NCBI GenBank assembly: GCA_003427395.1
Contig: BFEA01000725.1
Location: forward strand, 90,840 to 127,363
Reading direction: 5' to 3'
Origin: Chara braunii
Taxonomy: Eukaryota; Streptophyta; Charophyceae; Charales; Characeae
Length of the DNA stretch: 36,524 bases
Shown here: one piece after another, positions 32,141 through 36,524 of the stretch
Layout: the number at the start of each line of letters is the position of its first letter
How positions within the stretch are numbered: position 1 is the stretch's first letter
Notes under the pieces: model-generated
Seen by the model: only the letters and a program-made list of their open reading frames with translations
What the model was told of the DNA's origin: nothing
Database searches by the model: none
Translations under genes and position numbers: made by a program

Positions 32141-33128
32141 ACTAGAACGACTACATTGTCGTTGTGTTGATGATTGGATGAGGTGGAAGTGCTTTCTTTA
32201 CAAAGAAACTTCGCGGTATTGCTCATTCCTATGTGGTATGCATTTCACTTTGATTTCTGCCTTCATTTCGGCTCAATTACGTCTGGTCTTCTACGAGATG
32301 TTGAAATCTGCTTTACGGATGTTCTCATTCTGACTGAGTGGCAATGACCTCCAGGATGACAGCCGAGCTCTGTGTGCACTCTTGGTACATGTTAGTGAAA
32401 CATCGATCATCGGCAAAGTTGGCACACTCAAAGTGGAGTAAGCAGAAGAATAAGAGCTTGATTTGCTCATTCTTGCTGCAAAGACAGCACAGAAGGGTAG
32501 TTTGAATAACTAGGTGTCCAAAGCAAGTGGAAATTTCAAGCAATATGCATTCGGCTCTGGTTCATGTATTGTGACATCCACCAGTGATTATGAGTGGTTT
32601 CTACCTTGTCATGAAACTTTTGCATTGCAGTCAATCTTTTGCCGTTAGCTGTGGTTGGTGATGCTGTTCTTCTTGGCAGCAAGTTGGCTCTAAAACCTTA
32701 TGACAGGGTTTATCTGAGTACAATTAAAAAGGAGACAACAGTCTGATTTTGTGAAGAACCAGATTTTGAATTCTGCTTTTTTATTGCAAACCACCTGCAA
32801 CCCACTGACCTACCTGTGGGGCTTAATGCTCCAGTTTGGAGAGTGACTGTGGTAGATGCTCCTTAGTGCACTACAAGTTTTCTCACCATATTGCATAATT
32901 GGCCACGGTGGGAGCCCCAGAACAGAGCTGGTAAACTTTGCGATTAATAATGCTTCTACGTTGGATCCTCTAGGAAAGTAAATCCTCATGCAGTGCGTGC
33001 ATGAACTCAGATTTTTCACTCTACGTATTTTGTCTCTTCTGGTCAAACTTCCCGTGCATGGCAATGGCAATAATTTTCGGAAAGCGTAATCTTTTGTAAG
33101 TTTTAATTGAATGATTGCTCATTCACCT
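32141..33128. other. Gene-free stretch; likely 3' flank of the Lys/Tyr-rich gene
   Basis: No gene or transposon recognised. On the - strand, ATTAAA at 33102-33107 could serve as the poly(A) signal of the gene to its right. Confidence 0.4.
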
Positions 33129-33267
33129 CTAGTTACAGCTGTTACTCTTGTACTCCATATCAGCGTACTTCTCGTCATAGCTCTCGTTGTCATACTTCTG
33201 TGATCGTACTGCTGGGTGTTGTACTGCTTCTCATCATGCCCCTTCTCATCTCATCCTTCTTCTTGCC
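33129..33267 (-). pseudogene. Decayed C-terminal extension of the Lys/Tyr-rich gene
   Basis: Directly after the TAG the - strand still encodes the same composition: frame 0 gives GKKKDEM, another frame gives HDEKQYNTQQYDH, a third gives KYDNESYDEKYADMEYK, ending in TAG at 33129-33131. ATTAAA follows 22 bp later. The stop codon sits in KD-stop-GKKK, where a Tyr codon would fit the pattern. The ancestral protein was therefore probably about 45 residues longer; at least two frame changes have accumulated (or are sequence errors). Confidence 0.6.
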
Positions 33268-34164
33268 CTAGTCCTTGTAATAACCCTTCCTCCCAAACTT
33301 CCTGCCATACTTGTTGTCGTACTTATAATACTTCTTGCCATACCTATCATACTTGTTGTAATACTTTTTCTTTCCGTAGTATTTCTTGTTGTAATTGCTA
33401 CCGTAACCATACTTCTTCTTATCGTAACGGTTGTATTTCCTACCATACTCCTCCATGTACTTCACTCCGAAGTTCTCTCCTTTGTATTTGTCGTCATCAA
33501 ACTTGTTGTCATACTCTTTGCCGTATTTGCTCTCGCCATATTTCTCGTCATCCTTCTTGTCATATTCCTTGTCCTTGTACTTCTTCTCTTCGTACTTGTT
33601 GTCGTGGTAGTTCTTCTCATGGTACTTTACACTGTACTTCTTTGCATCGTACTTCTTGCCACCCTGCTTCTTCTCCTTGTAATCGTTATAGTACTCGCCA
33701 TGCTTCTTACCATCATCATGCTTGTCATAATCACCGTACTTCTCATACTTCTTCTTGTCCTCCTCGTATTTCTTGTTCTCGTCGTACTTGTGATCGCCGT
33801 ATTTCTTTTCGTACGTTTTTTCGTTGTATTTCTTGTCACTGTGCTTCTTGAAGTACACGTCCTTGTCTTCCTTACCATGGTAGCTCTTCTGACTGTAGTA
33901 CTTGTCATAACCAGATTTGCCATCCCTGTAGTACCCTTTGCCGTACTCGTCGCCATACCCATCATCTCCAAGATGCCTGCTCACGATGCCAGTTCCTGTT
34001 TCTTCATTCTGAGCAGCCGTAGTCACCTTCCATAAGGAGTTGCTCTCATCTGTAGGGACTGCAAGGGACTGAATGACAAAACCAAGCAGAATTATTCCAA
34101 GGCATCCTATGAATGATCCTGCCAATCTAGCCTGGCCAGTGGCTTCCCTCCTGAGGACCGCCAT
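33268..34164 (-). CDS. Secreted Lys/Tyr-rich, Cys-free repetitive protein
   Basis: A 298-aa protein from the first in-frame ATG (an in-frame TAG lies 36 bp upstream). Residues 1-35 form a signal peptide: basic start, hydrophobic FIGCLGIILLGFVIQSLA, small residues at -3/-1 of a cleavage after Ala35. After a short neutral linker, residues 71-298 are by my count about 28% Lys and 21% Tyr, with Asp, Glu, Gly and His, no Cys and no Pro. KKY, KYD, YGK and KYY words recur irregularly. Residues 90-240 are near charge-balanced; the last 60 are strongly basic and Tyr/Gly-rich. It should be exported and intrinsically disordered; oxidative Tyr cross-linking in a wall, matrix or adhesive is an inference. 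No known family recognised. Coding sequence is intact here, with a degraded coding tail after the stop. Confidence 0.8.
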   Translation of the reverse strand: MAVLRREATGQARLAGSFIGCLGIILLGFVIQSLAVPTDESNSLWKVTTAAQNEETGTGIVSRHLGDDGYGDEYGKGYYRDGKSGYDKYYSQKSYHGKEDKDVYFKKHSDKKYNEKTYEKKYGDHKYDENKKYEEDKKKYEKYGDYDKHDDGKKHGEYYNDYKEKKQGGKKYDAKKYSVKYHEKNYHDNKYEEKKYKDKEYDKKDDEKYGESKYGKEYDNKFDDDKYKGENFGVKYMEEYGRKYNRYDKKKYGYGSNYNKKYYGKKKYYNKYDRYGKKYYKYDNKYGRKFGRKGYYKD

Positions 34165-34389
34165 GGAATCCGACGAGTAGATGCCGACTCCTGATGGCTT
34201 CTAGACCTACCTGAGGAGGAAACGTGCCGTAAAGAGAAAGAGATCCGCTCCTCTGTGTAGTTCGAGTTGCAGTGGCTGGGATGGACGTCTGCTTATTGCA
34301 GCAATGCTGCAGGTGATCTCGAACTCCGTTACCCTGCCATCCCTTCGCGAACTGGCGAGGTCATGGCTGATTTGTGCAGCATCGCAGGC

Positions 34390-34402
34390 ATATATATATA
34401 TT
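34390..34402 (-). promoter_or_regulatory. TATA-like tract upstream of the Lys/Tyr-rich gene
   Basis: An alternating TATATATATA run about 225 bp upstream of the ATG, in the correct orientation to place a start site near 34360 and give a 5' UTR of about 200 nt. It could also be a plain AT microsatellite. Confidence 0.45.
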
Positions 34403-34896
34403 CCCCCACGCTCAGGCTGTTCAAGACCAGCAGCTCAAGGAAGACGGTCTTTGAAGTAGTGGTTTGCCTTGTTATTACGGCTCTCATGTGTGTTCGCCTT
34501 TTGAAACACTGCCAAGCTGGATTTTAGGCACAAAGATGATCCACAACTGTATTGGGGATGGACAGTGGATGCGTTGCAAACTGCGGTGGAGGCGGGAATT
34601 AAAAATTCAGAATAAACTGCTTACATGAGATATCCAACTCCTGCAAGTCACTTTTGATTATTCATAAGTTTTGTGTGCACCGGTGGGCGCATGAATGAAC
34701 CGACCGCACCTACAGGTACTGTTCAAATTCAAATCACAGTGTGGCACAGAGGGTCTGGCGCCCTTATTACTTTGTGGCGGCCATTTGCATTTGCTGCCAA
34801 AATCTTTTTACTTTCGGGGTCAAACCAATGTCTATTGTTTTCACTGTGAAGAGTCTGAACCCATTGGCTTTTAAAAGCAAACAACTTTGGTTATTT
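34403..34896. other. Intergenic stretch between the two host-like genes
   Basis: No transposon or coding sequence recognised. It probably contains upstream control sequence of the Lys/Tyr-rich gene. Confidence 0.4.
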
Positions 34897-34902
34897 TTTA
34901 TT
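34897..34902 (-). terminator. AATAAA poly(A) signal
   Basis: Canonical AATAAA on the - strand, 34 nt beyond the stop of the small secreted-peptide ORF. Confidence 0.5.
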
Positions 34903-34936
34903 GTTTGGGCTCCCCAAGTGGTACAGATGGGCAACA

Positions 34937-35176
34937 TTAAGTGTGGTCTTTTTCCGCAGGCACTTTGCATTTCCGGCCATAGAAAGCAAAACCTTTGCAT
35001 GCGAAGTTGCAAACAGTTCTTCGTCTCCCAATTGGGTTCGGCCCATTTGAGGCGGGCACATTCTTCTGTCCAGGGACGAACTCGATAGCTTGTTCCTCCA
35101 AAGGGTACGACACAAAAGCTACGAAGACGAGAAGGAATACAAGTATGCATATTATGAGGAAGAGTTCTCCAGTCAT
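34937..35176 (-). CDS. Small secreted peptide precursor, CLE-like segment (candidate)
   Basis: A 79-aa frame from ATG 35176 to TAA 34937. Residues 4-24 (ELFLIICILVFLLVFVAFVSY) form a signal peptide or signal anchor. After an acidic linker (PLEEQ) comes KNVPASNGPNPIGR, which resembles the CLE peptide pattern R-x-V-P-(S/N)-G-P-(D/N)-P-(L/I)-H-N, but with two extra residues after VP and G-R in place of H-N. A basic cut-like RRR follows, then a 24-residue tail with three Cys (CNFAC, KC). Length and layout suit a plant peptide-hormone precursor. AATAAA lies 34 nt past the stop. The frame is also open upstream of the ATG, where TTTTCTTTTCTGAG could be an acceptor, so it may be the last exon of a membrane protein. 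The CLE assignment is an inference from one motif. Confidence 0.45.
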   Translation of the reverse strand: MTGELFLIICILVFLLVFVAFVSYPLEEQAIEFVPGQKNVPASNGPNPIGRRRTVCNFACKGFAFYGRKCKVPAEKDHT

Positions 35177-36356
35177 TCCGACAGTACCTCCCTTGCCTAC
35201 CTCTCTGTCCCTAGTTGACCCCTCCTCCCCATTTCTCAGAAAAGAAAACACATTAATTTGGCATACATGTCTATAAACTGCATCTACTGCTCACCGCTGT
35301 CTGCTGCCCACTGGGTCGCTGTGTGGATAGTCTTCCCCTGTAGCCATGGTCCTCGGTGTGTGCTGCTCATCTTTGAAGTTGGATTGCATGACCTAATGGA
35401 GTTTATCATGGATTCAAGACGAAAACAGTTGGCAAACAGCGGCCGAAGTCAAGGACATCTCATGCTCTGTACGGCGTGATTACAAGCCTTTTGGATATGG
35501 TCTTAACGTAGACATCTTGAACCGAACCTGCCGGGACACTTCTCATCCTTTCCCCCCATATTACATCCACCGGTATCTAATTAATTTGAACAACCACAGG
35601 GTGCAAAAAAAGAAAAAGAAAAAGAAAGACCTTGTGGTCCTGGCTCGCCTTTATTCTGTGGAGCAGCGTTCTGTTGAACAACCAGGTGGTGAATGATTCT
35701 CCAAGGATGCGAAGCCAAGCAGTTTGTTGCTTGCAATCTTAGTTCGTTCAAAGATCTACTTCAGACTCATTCCTGGTCATTACAAGAATACAGTGTGATT
35801 TTTTTTTTTCCCTACCCTCTTACTAAAGTGTACGCCAGGTCTCGTGTGACGCTCCTGTGAGGCCCGGCTGCCAGTCTTGGGAAAACGGCCGACACAGGGG
35901 GACGGGTGCAAGGAAATGCCATGGCGAAATCGTGTGGCGTGCGTGGAGCATAGTGAGAATGGACCGCGGGTGTGGCTCTACTACTTGCACAAAGGTCGAC
36001 TACGGGCCTGGTGTATCTTTCCATGTTCTAGCGGAGTCTTCAGTCCCGTTTTGCACATTTGGAGGGTAGTGGAGCGAGGCCCTCTATTCGTTTTGGTGGA
36101 GCTGCGTTCTTTTTTTTTTCTTTTTTTCTTTTTTCCGCTATCTGGGACCTTGTCCAGCTAGCAGCGTTGAGGCAGGTCCTCGTTGAAAACTCAACGATGT
36201 GTGACCTGCTGCAACGCTGGAGATTCGATGAATTCTTGAAATTGCGCGGTCAATTTTCACGTTCAATTTGTTCGGTCCGAATCCGATTTTTATTTATTCA
36301 TACTAGTGCGAGGATCTGGGTCCTCGGCAGGCCTAAAGGGCCCCTGCTGCAAATGT
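35177..36356. other. Gene-free stretch
   Basis: No supported gene. It holds T-rich runs at about 35801-35810 and 36108-36135 that could be poly(A) tails of - strand retroinsertions. Confidence 0.4.
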
Positions 36357-36379
36357 GCCCGTCCTAAGTGAAGGCGGGC
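36357..36379 (+). repeat. AAGTGA-loop hairpin, dispersed copy
   Basis: GCCCG / T bulge / CCT / AAGTGA loop / AGG / CGGGC. The same core forms 21273-21293 in the 120-bp array (CCAG / C bulge / CCT / AAGTGA / AGG / CTGG), and a weaker version lies at 20204-20220. Confidence 0.6.
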
Positions 36380-36524
36380 CTAACAAATTACGAGAGGCCC
36401 TTGGCTGTCAATTTCGTATTTGGGGTCCAGGCAGTTTCGTCGCGCCAGTTGGTTGAAGCAAAATACAGGCCGAGCAGCGTGGAAATTTCCCAGGCCTTCT
36501 AGGCCTTTCCGAAAGCACAGGCCC

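Noticed and set aside
33187-34035. A 282-codon + strand frame rich in Val/Leu/Ile, resembling a multi-pass membrane protein
   Set aside because: It is the exact antisense of the Lys/Tyr/Asp-rich gene: complementing AAG, TAC and GAC gives CTT, GTA and GTC, i.e. Leu and Val. The - strand reading has a signal peptide, an ATG, a TATA tract and sensible composition.
34741-35088. 115-codon + strand frame overlapping the small-peptide gene
   Set aside because: It opens with GTG, has no domain, and is antisense to a frame that has an ATG, an export signal and AATAAA.
800-36524. CRISPR arrays, bacterial operons, riboswitches, rRNA genes
   Set aside because: Repeats are contiguous tandem arrays without unique spacers; no ribosome-binding-site/operon structure and no rRNA sequence was recognised in this eukaryotic DNA.

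Overview
This is eukaryotic DNA: sparse coding, microsatellites, many decayed retroelements, tRNA-derived elements and splice-like signals, with no operons or bacterial gene packing. The retroelements (a LINE with a zinc-knuckle ORF1, an APE endonuclease, RT and RT zinc-binding ORF2; two Ty3/gypsy pol remnants) suit a large, repeat-rich streptophyte genome. A charophyte alga or early-diverging plant is my guess (inference; no single-copy marker gene is visible).

Layout. 1-2,200: a partial unknown ORF, short repeats and two tRNA-like Pol III modules. 4,375-11,924: a long, degraded LINE on the + strand, with a 3' tail that folds into two hairpins and ends in poly(A). 13,255-14,398: a 5'-truncated second copy of the same LINE family. 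19,171-19,318: a third copy, tail only. 14,759-15,480: tandem and simple repeats. 15,590-17,060: Ty3/gypsy remnant I (- strand). 17,897-18,364: exon-like and intron-like signals. 20,596-24,190: a dispersed repeat, then a run of tandem arrays whose periods cluster at 39-40 bp (or 120 bp = 3 x 40). 27,317-31,935: Ty3/gypsy remnant II (- strand), keeping parts of gag, protease, RT, RNase H and integrase.

The only convincing host genes are at the right end, both on the - strand and free of transposon sequence. One (33,268-34,164) encodes a 298-aa secreted, Cys-free protein whose mature part is nearly half Lys plus Tyr; it has an upstream TATA tract, and a decayed coding tail beyond its stop codon. 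The other (34,937-35,176) encodes a 79-aa presumptive secreted peptide precursor with an AATAAA signal 34 nt after its stop and a segment resembling CLE-type signalling peptides. Both look like extracellular products. That pair, and the covarying LINE 3' hairpins, are the most interesting content of the window.
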